Below, in pieces: positions 1 through 8,490 of a DNA stretch of 64,000 nucleotides. Source of the DNA: Flagellimonas profundi (lineage in GTDB: Bacteria; Bacteroidota; Bacteroidia; Flavobacteriales; Flavobacteriaceae); contig NZ_JAFLNM010000002.1 of NCBI RefSeq assembly GCF_017313275.1, positions 420,455-484,454 on the forward strand, written 5' to 3'. The notes under the pieces are model-generated. The model did not search any database. It worked only from the letters and a program-made list of their open reading frames with translations, and was not told where the DNA came from. Every line of letters begins with the position of its first letter. Position 1 is the stretch's first letter. The position numbers and the translations under genes are program-made.

Positions 1-361
1 CTTCATCCTCGTTTCACTCACATTCAGAATGACAAAGTGGGCTTGTAACTTCAACTTGTCATACTGAGCAAAGCGAAGTATCTCGAACAAAAGATAAAAT
101 CAACAGGGGATTCTTCATCCTTACTTTGTTCGTCTTCAGAATGACAGGTACTGTGAAGACTTGTGTCATACTGAGCAGAGCGAAGTATCTCAGTGGAGCA
201 TTGATGAGATTCTTCATCCTCGTTTCACTCACATTCAGAATGACAAAGTGGGCTTGTAACTTCAACTTGTCATACTGAGCAAAGCGAAGTATCTCGAACA
301 AAAGATAAAATCAACAGGGGATTCTTCATCCTCACTTTGTTCGTCTTCAGAACGACAGGAT
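1..361. repeat. Tandem 211-base intergenic repeat with inner inverted motifs
   Basis: Bases 1 to about 150 recur almost unchanged at 212 to 361 (period 211), with two clear substitutions near the 3' end of the unit. Each unit carries a motif of the kind GTCATACTGAGC...GCGAAGTATCTC and a roughly complementary GATTCTTCATCC...CAGAATGACA, so single units can fold back. The array starts before the window edge. Related motifs recur at 18036, 48212 and 48457. There is no convincing gene here; the open frame on the minus strand is a translation of the repeat. Confidence 0.85.
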
Positions 362-368
362 GGGCAAT

Positions 369-1337
369 TTAGTAACCCAACTTTTCGCGAACTCTCGCCA
401 ACACTTCATCGGCGACTTTACGGGCTTTTTCTGCACCAAAGGCCAGTGCTTCGTCCACTTCGTTTTTGTGGCTCATATAGTATTCAAACTTTTCCCGTGG
501 TTCTTCAAACCTCTCCAAAATAAGTTCGTACAATGCCTGTTTGGCGTGACCGTAGCCATAGTTCCCAGCTAGATAATTGGCACTCATTTCCTCTATCTGC
601 TCAGGGGAAGCCAATAATTTGTACAAAGCAAATACATTATCCTTGCTCGGGTCCTTGGGGTCTTCCATTGGTGTGCTGTCCGTAACAATGCCCATGATCT
701 GCTTTCGCAACTTTTTGTCCGGTTGGAACAAATTGATGAGGTTGCCGCGGCTTTTACTCATTTTTTCGCCGTCGGTTCCGGGCACGTACATAGTTTGCTC
801 GTGTACCTTTGCTTCGGGCATTACAAAAGTTTCGCCCATTTGATTGTGAAAACGTGAGGCCACATCGCGTGTCATTTCCAGATGTTGCAACTGATCTTTC
901 CCTACAGGAACAATATCCGCATCATACAGCAAAATATCGGCTGCCATTAACATAGGGTAGGTGAACAGGCCTGCGTTTACATCTTCCAACCGATCGGCCT
1001 TGTCTTTAAATGAGTGGGCCAATGTTAATCTTTGATAAGGAAAAAAACAGCTCAGGTACCAGGCCAACTCAGCGGTTTGAGGAATATCGCTCTGTCTGTA
1101 AAAAACGGTCTTTTCAATATCAAGGCCAAATGCCAGCCAAGCGGCCGCAATAGCATAGGTATTGTTCCGTAGCAGTTCCCCATTTTTAATTTGGGTGAGC
1201 GAGTGCATATCGGCAATAAAGAGAAAGGAATCGTTTTTGGGGTCTTCCGCCATTTCAATGGCCGGTGCAATTGCCCCCAAAATATTACCTAAATGTGGTG
1301 TTCCTGTACTTTGTATTCCTGTCAGAATTCGGGCCAT
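369..1337 (-). CDS. trpS: Tryptophanyl-tRNA synthetase
   Basis: This class I aminoacyl-tRNA synthetase charges tRNA-Trp with tryptophan using ATP in the cytoplasm. The protein is 322 residues, the usual bacterial length. The HIGH-type signature is seen as TGTPHLGN at residues 11-18, and the KMSKS loop (KMSKSRGN) lies near residue 192. The chosen ATG puts the Rossmann-fold strand (RILTGIQ) right at the N-terminus, as is normal. It is followed by the repeat block at 1-361 and is divergent from the acyltransferase gene at 1451. The assignment is firm. Confidence 0.97.
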   Translation of the reverse strand: MARILTGIQSTGTPHLGNILGAIAPAIEMAEDPKNDSFLFIADMHSLTQIKNGELLRNNTYAIAAAWLAFGLDIEKTVFYRQSDIPQTAELAWYLSCFFPYQRLTLAHSFKDKADRLEDVNAGLFTYPMLMAADILLYDADIVPVGKDQLQHLEMTRDVASRFHNQMGETFVMPEAKVHEQTMYVPGTDGEKMSKSRGNLINLFQPDKKLRKQIMGIVTDSTPMEDPKDPSKDNVFALYKLLASPEQIEEMSANYLAGNYGYGHAKQALYELILERFEEPREKFEYYMSHKNEVDEALAFGAEKARKVADEVLARVREKLGY

Positions 1338-1438
1338 TCTTAATTTTTGCCCGTAAAAGTACGCATCCGTGACTTATAAAAAAAGTGACATGTTTCTTAA
1401 AAAACCGGTTGTTTTTAAAGTAAAATCTTGAAATGCGT

Positions 1439-1446
1439 TACTTTTG
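1439..1446 (+). promoter_or_regulatory. Bacteroidota -7 promoter element (TACTTTTG)
   Basis: The octamer matches TAnnTTTG exactly and ends only four bases before the acyltransferase ATG at 1451. A -33 element is not clear: a TTG at 1409-1411 is about 27 bases away, which is too far. If the element is used, the transcript would be leaderless or nearly so. A weaker mirror copy for trpS (TACTTTTA on the minus strand) lies at 1353-1360. Confidence 0.4.
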
Positions 1447-1450
1447 ACAG

Positions 1451-2182
1451 ATGCTTCGAGTAATCAAAAATGCAGGGCATTTGTTGTATAGGGTCTGGTT
1501 CTATATTTTGGTTACCGTTCCCATTTTCTTGTTTTTTCCGTTTTTGCTCGTGTTTACCATTTCGGAGAGGACCTATGCTCAATTTTTTTGGTTGGCCCGG
1601 AATTTATGGGCCCGTCCCATTCTATACGGTATGGGCTGCATTCCTGTAGTTATACGTCAACAAAGGATGATTCAAAGAAAGAGTTACATGTTGGTTGCCA
1701 ATCACACCAGTATGTTGGATATTATGTTGATGCTTTATGTTAGTAGAAACCCCTTTGTTTTTGTTGGTAAAAAGGAATTGGTGAACATTCCCATTTTTGG
1801 CTTTTTCTATAAAAGGGTCTGTATCATGGTAGATCGAGATAGTGTTCGGAGCAGAACGGCCGTTTATCGGAGGGCCCAAAGGAGATTGGACCAAGGTTTG
1901 AGCATATGCATTTTTCCTGAGGGGGGAGTTCCTGAAGAAGATGTGGTTTTGGACAAGTTCAAGGACGGGGCATTTAAAATGGCCATTGCCCATAAAATTC
2001 CAGTGGTGCCCATGACTTTTTATGATAACAAGAAAAGGTTTTCATTTACATTTTACAGTGGAGGACCGGGCCCTATCAGAGTTAAGGTCCATCAGTTTTT
2101 TGAAACAGGTATTTTGAGCGCGGAGGACACTTCCACACTAAGGGAAGAGGTCAGGGAAACCATTCTTGACGGACTGACCTGA
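1451..2182 (+). CDS. 1-acyl-sn-glycerol-3-phosphate acyltransferase (PlsC family)
   Basis: PlsC-family enzymes add a second acyl chain to lysophosphatidic acid at the inner membrane to make phosphatidic acid. The 243-residue protein has an N-terminal hydrophobic segment (about residues 13-38), the catalytic H(x4)D motif in NHTSMLD near residue 85, and the substrate-binding FPEGG motif near residue 155. The ATG at 1451 follows the putative promoter octamer closely. It is a single gene, convergent with the kinase gene at 2207. Lyso-lipid acyltransferases of ornithine-lipid synthesis share this fold, so the exact substrate is inferred. Confidence 0.88.
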   Translation: MLRVIKNAGHLLYRVWFYILVTVPIFLFFPFLLVFTISERTYAQFFWLARNLWARPILYGMGCIPVVIRQQRMIQRKSYMLVANHTSMLDIMLMLYVSRNPFVFVGKKELVNIPIFGFFYKRVCIMVDRDSVRSRTAVYRRAQRRLDQGLSICIFPEGGVPEEDVVLDKFKDGAFKMAIAHKIPVVPMTFYDNKKRFSFTFYSGGPGPIRVKVHQFFETGILSAEDTSTLREEVRETILDGLT

Positions 2183-2206
2183 ACCTTCTTATATTCAAGG
2201 CTTTAT

Positions 2207-3376
2207 TTAAACAAGATTCGGAAGCTGTATAACTTTATGTTTTCTATGTATTCCATTATCAAAAGAACTGGTTGTTTTATGGGAAATACCATAGCCTTTA
2301 ACGGCATTTATCAGTTCAATCTGGTCTTTCCATTTCATCATATTTTCCCTGTACCAACGGTTTTCCAGGTTTTCGGATCCTAAGCCTTTGCAATGATAGT
2401 GCACTTCTATCCGCACCATATTTTTTAAGGCTTTTATGCCAATTTTGAAATGTTGGTCGGTAACACCGTTTATAACGGATTGCTCGACCATATTCTCAAA
2501 TAGCGTAAGTATTACAAATGCGGGTATTACCGCTTCTTCGGACTCGACACTGTTCTCCTTTTCGATGGATATGGTGTAATCGAACGAATCGTCGTACCTC
2601 AACTTTTGAAGCTTAAGGTACCAATGCAACATATCGATTTCGGCATATAGCGAGGCCGTATCCTTGCCAAGCTGCTTCAAATAAAAACGAACAAGCCTGC
2701 TGAATGTGGAAAAGTAGTCAAGGGCCAATTTTGTGTTCTGGGATGTTATAAAATATTGTATGGCATTTAGGGAGTTAAAAACAAAATGGGGATTTAATTG
2801 TGAATTGAGTGTTCTTAACTTAAGCTCCAACATTTCCTCCCGTACTTGTATGAGCTTCCTTCGCTTTTCCAAAAGTCTTTTGTTTGCCCTAACGCTTTTA
2901 ATTTTTATCGCACAGATGGAAGCTATTGCGGAAAGCATTTTTAGATGCCGTTCGGAAAAGAAGTTTTTTGCGGGGTGTTCACAATCAATTACGCCATAAA
3001 GGATGTCCTCATAAGCGATGGGGACACAAATTTCCGAGAGCCTATTGTCATCATCGACTATATAACGGGAATCTGCAGATGTGTCGGGAATTAACTCCGG
3101 TTTCCCCGTTTTTGCCACGCTTCCTGTAATCCCTTTACCAATAGCTATTTCCACCGGATTATAAAGCGTTCGGTCTTTTGGGCTTTTTGCATTGTAAGCA
3201 GCTTTTTGTACCAGTAAGGTGTCATTTTCATCCACCAAGTAGATCACACAGTCGACAAACCCCAATTTTGAGATACAGTTCTTTGCAACATCCCATAGAA
3301 TGTCTTCTTCGTTTTCCTTTCCCATAAGTGATTTGGAAAAGTATATGAGAATGTCTTCAAACTGATCAGCTTTCAC
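2207..3376 (-). CDS. GAF-domain, LytS-type sensor histidine kinase (C-terminus worn)
   Basis: The 389-residue protein has an N-terminal GAF domain (about residues 15-150), a charged linker that is probably coiled coil (155-185), then the His_kinase (LytS/YehU) region with NPHFVFNSLNAI near residue 195; the histidine of NPHF is the family's phosphorylation site. There is no membrane segment, so it should act in the cytoplasm. The expected ATP-binding part is poor: the usual QPLVENA-like box reads LFENMVEQSV, and I find no clear DxGxG glycine box before the protein ends. No LytTR response regulator is adjacent. It may be an active orphan kinase or a degenerate signalling protein. Confidence 0.75.
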   Translation of the reverse strand: MKADQFEDILIYFSKSLMGKENEEDILWDVAKNCISKLGFVDCVIYLVDENDTLLVQKAAYNAKSPKDRTLYNPVEIAIGKGITGSVAKTGKPELIPDTSADSRYIVDDDNRLSEICVPIAYEDILYGVIDCEHPAKNFFSERHLKMLSAIASICAIKIKSVRANKRLLEKRRKLIQVREEMLELKLRTLNSQLNPHFVFNSLNAIQYFITSQNTKLALDYFSTFSRLVRFYLKQLGKDTASLYAEIDMLHWYLKLQKLRYDDSFDYTISIEKENSVESEEAVIPAFVILTLFENMVEQSVINGVTDQHFKIGIKALKNMVRIEVHYHCKGLGSENLENRWYRENMMKWKDQIELINAVKGYGISHKTTSSFDNGIHRKHKVIQLPNLV

Positions 3377-3442
3377 ATTTTCTAAGGGGTTGGTTCAAGT
3401 TTACGTAATTAATGTAAGAAAAATACACGGATTTTTACCAAT

Positions 3443-3470
3443 AAAAAAACGCTCCAAATAAATGGAGCGC
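3443..3470 (-). terminator. Rho-independent terminator of the ECF operon
   Basis: On the minus strand CGCTCCA and TGGAGCG pair around a six-base loop, followed by seven T residues. It lies about 50 bases past the stop of the gene at 3519-4973 and so ends the lipoprotein-sigma-barrel operon. Confidence 0.8.
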
Positions 3471-3518
3471 TTAATTGATTGCATGAAGGAGCAATCTTCC
3501 TAACCAACTTTTTACATG

Positions 3519-4973
3519 TTAAAACCTAAAACTAAAACCGCTATAAACACCAATGGAGTAAGGCCTAAAATCACCTGAAACATTGGAAAAAGTATTTAGT
3601 TGGTATTTAAAAACAGGTTCTACATTGAATCTTATTTTTGGACTGAACTTATAATTGAGCCCCATACCCACATTGGCACTAAAATTCAACGAATTAATAT
3701 TATTCGCTTCGCCCATTTCCGTAACCAAATCATTGGACTCCAGTAAAACGGCATTATCAACAAGAAAGAGTGAGCTTACGCCCCCAATAAGGTCAACACC
3801 AAATTTTTTGTCCATAAGAACATAGTTCAGTTCCAGTGGGACTTCAATATATCCAAGTTGTTGAACCATTTTTCCATCTAACGAAGGCGCAGTGTTCAGT
3901 GCTATTTCTTTAGAGTTGACAGCCGGCGTGTTTTTGGCATTGTCCTTACTTTGAACCACAATGGATTCTGAGTTTGGACTGTAATCAATATTTGCGATTT
4001 TATCCGTTGAAGCTGCTCGCAAGGTAGAGGAGAAAAGCACATCGTTGGTGCTATATCCATAGTTTACACGATGGACCCCTGAGCGAATCTTTAATTTTTT
4101 TCCCACTTCGTAGGCTACGGTAAGGCCATAACTCAGATTTAGTTTTCCCGATTTTGAATTGGAAGAGAAGTCGGGCCCAACGGGCGAGCCATCTCCGGAA
4201 GCATCAAAATAGACGGGAGCCACGGACGGACCTACCGACCATTTTCCGGATTTGTTTTCGGCAATGGCTTCCTCCTCCTCACGCTGTTCTTCCATTGCAT
4301 CATAGATGGATTTTTTTTCAGGCTGCTCCTTTTTATCCGTTTCCTGTGAAACTTTATTGCCTTTCTCCGAAGGACCAGTTATGTTTTCTTCCTGGGTTTC
4401 TCCAGTATTCATAGCTATGGCAGCGCTATTTCTTGAACTATTTTGTTCTGTGGAAACAGCAACAGCATCAGTCAAACGGTTGTTTTTAGTTTGATTTTCC
4501 TCACGTAAACCATTCTTGCTTGAAATGGAAGACGAATTCTCGGCAATCGATACAGCTTTATCTTCATCCGTTTTATTTATGGTTACTTGATTGTTCTCTG
4601 ATCCAGAGTTGTTTCCATTGGAAGTATTTGCCAATTCCCCTTCTTCATTTTCAGAAGTGATTGTGGCAGGATTGGAATCTTCGCTTTCCGCTTCCACTGA
4701 CGTACTGGACTCTTGAGGAACGGAAATATTTTCCGTATCCGTGACCGTTTGTTCGTTTACTGGTTCCTCAGTAAATGGATTGAATACCAATAGCAGCAGT
4801 ACAAGGGCAGCGGCAACGCCCCCCAGACTCCACCAAATGGGTATCACCCGCTTTTTTTGTTTCTTTTTGTCCAAAGAGGCTTCAATGGAGCTCCATACTT
4901 TTTCGTCTGGAACTTCTTGAAAATCCTTAAAACGTTCTTTGAACAATTGCTCTAAATTCTTTTTCCCCATCAT
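3519..4973 (-). CDS. Anti-sigma-like protein fused to an outer-membrane beta-barrel
   Basis: The 484-residue protein has three parts. A charged N-terminal stretch (1-42; LEQLFKERFKDFQEVPDEKVW) resembles the cytoplasmic end of Bacteroidota anti-sigma-like proteins. One hydrophobic helix follows (about 43-65, WWSLGGVAAALVLLLLVF). A long low-complexity S/N/E/T-rich linker (about 70-240) leads to a C-terminal region with alternating beta-strands that ends in FSFRF, typical of outer-membrane porin-fold proteins. The gene lies 8 bases behind the ECF sigma gene, so it is the likely partner that holds or senses for the sigma factor. Seen: the domain order and helix. Inferred: that one chain spans both membranes. 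Confidence 0.72.
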   Translation of the reverse strand: MMGKKNLEQLFKERFKDFQEVPDEKVWSSIEASLDKKKQKKRVIPIWWSLGGVAAALVLLLLVFNPFTEEPVNEQTVTDTENISVPQESSTSVEAESEDSNPATITSENEEGELANTSNGNNSGSENNQVTINKTDEDKAVSIAENSSSISSKNGLREENQTKNNRLTDAVAVSTEQNSSRNSAAIAMNTGETQEENITGPSEKGNKVSQETDKKEQPEKKSIYDAMEEQREEEEAIAENKSGKWSVGPSVAPVYFDASGDGSPVGPDFSSNSKSGKLNLSYGLTVAYEVGKKLKIRSGVHRVNYGYSTNDVLFSSTLRAASTDKIANIDYSPNSESIVVQSKDNAKNTPAVNSKEIALNTAPSLDGKMVQQLGYIEVPLELNYVLMDKKFGVDLIGGVSSLFLVDNAVLLESNDLVTEMGEANNINSLNFSANVGMGLNYKFSPKIRFNVEPVFKYQLNTFSNVSGDFRPYSIGVYSGFSFRF

Positions 4974-4981
4974 TGTTCTGT

Positions 4982-5512
4982 TTAAGCAATGTTTATTTTG
5001 GTTTTTTCTATTTTATCCCTCAAAATTGCTTTGGCGCGTGCCAAATTGGACTTTGAGGTACCCGTGGATGTCCCCAACATCTCACTTATTTCCTTATGAC
5101 TATAGCCGTCCAATACATAAAGGTTAAAGGTTAACCTGTATTTGTGCGGAAGCTCTTGAATATATCCCAAAAGGGTGGATAGACTAATGTCCGTATCCTC
5201 TGTATCAACCTCTACTTCGTCTTCTGTATTTTCCGAAACAAGGTTGAGGTATTGGTCTTTTCTGTATTTCTGAAGTACGGTGTTTACGGTTATCCTTTTG
5301 ATCCAGCCCTCAAAAGATCCTTTGAAGCTAAACTGATCGACCTTGTCGAATATGGTCATAAAACTGTCGTGCAGATTGTCCTCCGCCTCTGTTTTGTTTT
5401 TGGAATACTTGAGGCACATACCATAAAGGATACCGGAATACCTCCGGTACAGCTCAGCTTGTGCCTGTCGATTTCCCTTTTTACAGTTATGTATCAATTC
5501 TTCAAGATCCAA
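4982..5512 (-). CDS. ECF-type RNA polymerase sigma factor
   Basis: The 176-residue protein is a sigma-70 family member with only regions 2 and 4. Region 2 (about residues 8-80) contains LHDSFMTIFDKVDQF and GWIKRITVNT; region 4 (about 115-165) holds the helix-turn-helix GYSHKEISEMLGTSTGTSKS. It would direct RNA polymerase to a small stress or envelope regulon. It sits 26 bases after a lipoprotein gene and 8 bases before the anti-sigma/barrel gene, giving a three-gene operon. Regulation is probably by the downstream membrane protein; an ECF-like promoter in front of the lipoprotein suggests self-control. Confidence 0.92.
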   Translation of the reverse strand: MDLEELIHNCKKGNRQAQAELYRRYSGILYGMCLKYSKNKTEAEDNLHDSFMTIFDKVDQFSFKGSFEGWIKRITVNTVLQKYRKDQYLNLVSENTEDEVEVDTEDTDISLSTLLGYIQELPHKYRLTFNLYVLDGYSHKEISEMLGTSTGTSKSNLARAKAILRDKIEKTKINIA

Positions 5513-5538
5513 ATGTTGGTCAATTCTGGATTACTATC

Positions 5539-5979
5539 TTAATTTGTAGGTTCCGCCATCGTTACTGGAACTGTATACTCCAAATAGGTGGCATTTCCAT
5601 CCGCATCATCGCCGGCATAAAACCTAAAGGTATACTCATCGCTATAAATAACGTTGAACCTTAATGTGGCCACAACTTCCTCAACGGCTTGGGTGCAAAC
5701 TCTGTTTTCATCTGTCAACACAGAACCGATTACCACAACATCCCGACCGGTTTCTGCAGTTTGAACCACATCAAAACCTTCAAAAAAGGTACAACCATTC
5801 GGTCTTAAAAAGGTTACTTCAATATCGTAGGTTTCACCAAATTCAAATGATTCCGGCACATCTGCCTCCACAGTATTCAAGGCAGTAAAGTAAAAATTGG
5901 GGGAATCATCGTCCACCTCACAAGAGATGAACCATGAGCATGCCACAATCAAAATAAAGGGCATTAGCACTTTTTTCAT
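5539..5979 (-). CDS. Small lipoprotein, first gene of the ECF operon
   Basis: The 146-residue protein starts with a lipoprotein signal peptide (MKKVLMPFILIVACSWFISC; lipobox cysteine at 20), so it should be lipid-anchored in the envelope. The mature part is acidic and looks all-beta, with two more cysteines (in NGCTFFEG and RVCTQA) that may pair. I do not recognise a named family. Its place directly ahead of the sigma gene suggests that it is a sensor or a target of the same envelope-response system. Confidence 0.75.
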   Translation of the reverse strand: MKKVLMPFILIVACSWFISCEVDDDSPNFYFTALNTVEADVPESFEFGETYDIEVTFLRPNGCTFFEGFDVVQTAETGRDVVVIGSVLTDENRVCTQAVEEVVATLRFNVIYSDEYTFRFYAGDDADGNATYLEYTVPVTMAEPTN

Positions 5980-5999
5980 AACAAAATCCTTTTACTCCC

Positions 6000-6026
6000 T
6001 AGATGTTCAGTACTAGCAAGGGTTGC
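6000..6026 (-). promoter_or_regulatory. Putative ECF-type promoter of the lipoprotein-sigma operon
   Basis: On the minus strand GCAACC (6026-6021) and ACATCTA (6006-6000) lie 14 bases apart, about 20 bases ahead of the lipoprotein ATG. The AAC-type -35 and TCTA-type -10 fit the general look of ECF promoters, and no TAnnTTTG element is obvious here. This is pattern matching only. Confidence 0.35.
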
Positions 6027-6076
6027 GTAGGATTTTATAACCAAAAGTTAATCTACTAAAAAAATCGATAAAAAGG

Positions 6077-7084
6077 TTATTCGCTTACCGCAGCGATGGC
6101 CTCCCTTATTTTACCTTCCAATTCTTCGGATAGTTCGGGGTTGTCCAAAAGAAGTGATTTTACAGCGTCTCTACCTTGACCAAGTTTCGTATCTCCATAA
6201 CTGAACCACGAGCCACTTTTCTTGACAATTTCGTAGGCAACTCCCAAATCTAGGATTTCTCCAATTTTTGAGATTCCTTCACCGTACATAATATCGAACT
6301 CTGCTGTTTTAAATGGCGGGGCAACTTTGTTTTTCACCACTTTTACACGGGTTTTGTTCCCTTGTACGTCACCATCAGTACTTTTTATTTGGGTGGACCT
6401 TCTAATATCCAACCTCACGGAAGCATAGAACTTAAGAGCGTTTCCACCAGTGGTTGTTTCAGGGTTTCCGAACATGACACCGATTTTCTCCCTCAATTGG
6501 TTAATAAAGACCACCGTACATTTTGTTTTACTGATGGTGGATGTCAGTTTTCGCAAGGCTTGTGACATCAGTCTGGCGTGTAATCCCATTTTGGAATCGC
6601 CCATTTCCCCTTCGATTTCACTTTTAGGGGTCAAAGCTGCCACGGAATCGACTATTACAATGTCAATAGCCCCTGAGCGAATCAGGTTATCTGCAATTTC
6701 CAAAGCCTGCTCTCCGTGATCGGGCTGGGAAATGATCAAGTTATCGATATCAACACCAAGTTTTTTGGCATAAAAACGGTCAAAAGCATGTTCTGCATCA
6801 ATAAAAGCGGCAATACCACCAGCTTTTTGAGCTTCGGCAATGGCATGTAAGGTCAATGTGGTTTTACCAGAAGATTCCGGACCATATATTTCTACAACCC
6901 TTCCTTTTGGATATCCTCCAACACCAAGGGCAATATCCAACCCCAATGAGCCAGAAGGAATAACCTCGACATCTTCAACAACACTGTCCCCCATTTTCAT
7001 GACAGCACCTTTGCCGTAGGTTTTATCTAGCTTATCAAGTGTAAGTTTGAGGGCCTTTAATTTTGCATCTTTCTCTTTGCTCAT
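6077..7084 (-). CDS. recA: Recombinase RecA
   Basis: RecA forms ATP-dependent filaments on single-stranded DNA for homologous recombination and repair. The 335-residue protein has the Walker A motif GPESSGKT at residues 68-75, the conserved [19 protein letters not shown] segment, and loop and core sequences typical of RecA ([27 protein letters not shown], cited here as a region near 205-235). It is slightly short at the C-terminus but complete. It stands alone, divergent from trhO. No LexA gene is next to it and I see no obvious SOS box, which fits the frequent absence of LexA in this phylum. Confidence 0.98.
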   Translation of the reverse strand: MSKEKDAKLKALKLTLDKLDKTYGKGAVMKMGDSVVEDVEVIPSGSLGLDIALGVGGYPKGRVVEIYGPESSGKTTLTLHAIAEAQKAGGIAAFIDAEHAFDRFYAKKLGVDIDNLIISQPDHGEQALEIADNLIRSGAIDIVIVDSVAALTPKSEIEGEMGDSKMGLHARLMSQALRKLTSTISKTKCTVVFINQLREKIGVMFGNPETTTGGNALKFYASVRLDIRRSTQIKSTDGDVQGNKTRVKVVKNKVAPPFKTAEFDIMYGEGISKIGEILDLGVAYEIVKKSGSWFSYGDTKLGQGRDAVKSLLLDNPELSEELEGKIREAIAAVSE

Positions 7085-7277
7085 GGTAAAAATTATTAGG
7101 AAGGCTAAAATACCATTTCTTTAAATATGCTACAAAGAGCACGCAACCTTTTTAATAACATTACATCTTAAGTGTACTAACTCATCTACATAGAGCTAAC
7201 TTTAGCTCACAATTGCTATGAGGAAGAAAATAGCTGTGAACAAGAAACAGTGGATCAGGGGGCCGTTAACAGGCCCT

Positions 7278-7310
7278 TTTGATTTACTCTGCCATTAATT
7301 CCTATCTTTG
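7278..7310 (+). promoter_or_regulatory. Bacteroidota promoter of trhO
   Basis: A TTTG at 7278-7281 is followed after 21 bases by TATCTTTG (7303-7310), matching the TTTG/TAnnTTTG promoter pattern. It lies 46 bases ahead of the ATG at 7357 and rules out the longer open frame that would begin inside the promoter. Confidence 0.65.
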
Positions 7311-7356
7311 CCCCCACATTTTTAAAGAACCATTCTTTAACTTAATCAGGTATAGC

Positions 7357-8388
7357 ATGCAACTGTACAATACATTAAGTGCAAAAGAAAGGGAAGCCCT
7401 TATTGAGGAAGCCGGAAAAGACCGGCTTACCATCTCTTTCTATAAATATGCACATATAGGAAACCCTCAAATTCTGAGGAACCATCTTTTCTTGGCTTGG
7501 AACGATATGGAAGTGCTTGGCCGCATTTACGTGGCCCAAGAAGGAATCAACGCTCAGCTTTCGGTTCCTGCGGACAACTTCAATGTTTTTAAGGAGCACT
7601 TGGACAGCATCTCATTTTTGGAAAATGTACGATTGAACATTGCCATTGAGCAGGACAACAAATCATTTTTAAAGCTGAAGGTAAAGGTCCGCAAAAAAAT
7701 CGTTGCCGATGGTTTGAATGATGACACTTTTGATGTGACCAACAAAGGAATCCATGTAGGTGCTCAACAGTTCAATGAACTTATTGAAGATGAGAACACC
7801 GTTTTGGTGGATATGCGGAACCACTACGAAAGTGAAATAGGCCATTTTAAAAATGCCGTAACTCCCGATGTGGATACCTTCCGTGATTCCCTCGATATTA
7901 TTGAACAAGACCTGGCAGAGCACAAGGAAGACAAAAAATTGGTGATGTACTGCACCGGAGGTATACGCTGCGAAAAGGCAAGCGCATATTACAAGCATAA
8001 AGGCTTTAAGAATGTCTATCAGCTGGAAGGCGGAATTATTGAATACACCCGACAAGTGCGCGAAAAGCAACTGGAAAATAAATTTCTTGGCAAAAACTTT
8101 GTTTTCGACCACAGAAGAGGGGAACGTATTTCTGAAGAAGTGATCGCACATTGTCACCAATGTGGCAAGCCTTGCGACACTCATGTGAACTGTGCCAATG
8201 AAGCCTGCCATTTGTTGTTTATACAATGTGAGGAGTGCGCCGAAAAAATGAACAATTGCTGCTCCGTGGATTGTATGGAAGTGCACGCATTGCCCTACGA
8301 GGAACAAAAACGTTTGCGTAAAGGCAAGGGAGCCAGCAATAAAATATTTAAGAAAGGTCGCTCTCCTGTCTTGAAATACAAGAAATAG
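7357..8388 (+). CDS. trhO: tRNA uridine-34 hydroxylase (rhodanese-related, YceA/TrhO)
   Basis: TrhO enzymes use oxygen to form 5-hydroxyuridine at the wobble position of some tRNAs. From the ATG at 7357 the protein is 343 residues. It has an N-terminal acylphosphatase-like part (ISFYKYAHIGNPQILRNHL...), a rhodanese domain with the reactive cysteine in YCTGGIRCEKA near residue 199, and a C-terminal zinc-type cysteine cluster (CHQCGKPCDTHVNCAN, CEECAEKMNNCC). Family length is about 320-350. I chose 7357 because a good promoter ends at 7310. Confidence 0.93.
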   Translation: MQLYNTLSAKEREALIEEAGKDRLTISFYKYAHIGNPQILRNHLFLAWNDMEVLGRIYVAQEGINAQLSVPADNFNVFKEHLDSISFLENVRLNIAIEQDNKSFLKLKVKVRKKIVADGLNDDTFDVTNKGIHVGAQQFNELIEDENTVLVDMRNHYESEIGHFKNAVTPDVDTFRDSLDIIEQDLAEHKEDKKLVMYCTGGIRCEKASAYYKHKGFKNVYQLEGGIIEYTRQVREKQLENKFLGKNFVFDHRRGERISEEVIAHCHQCGKPCDTHVNCANEACHLLFIQCEECAEKMNNCCSVDCMEVHALPYEEQKRLRKGKGASNKIFKKGRSPVLKYKK

Positions 8389-8490
8389 CATTTCACTACT
8401 GCAACAAATTGTACTATATTTACAACTAGTAATTTTTATGAACCCTTTTTAAGGAAGTGCTTTAAGTTTCCTTAAATCAAGATATTATAT

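Noticed and set aside
59..301. 80-codon minus-strand open frame across the repeats near the window start
   Set aside because: It is a translation of the tandem intergenic repeat and contains the repeat motif more than once; there is no protein-like composition.
7218..7298. 26-codon frame starting MRKKIAVNKKQWIRG between recA and trhO
   Set aside because: It runs through the trhO promoter (7278-7310) and has no promoter or terminator of its own; most likely chance.
7669..8391. 240-codon frame antisense to trhO
   Set aside because: It is a shadow of a conserved gene; the forward protein has all family motifs and the antisense one has none.
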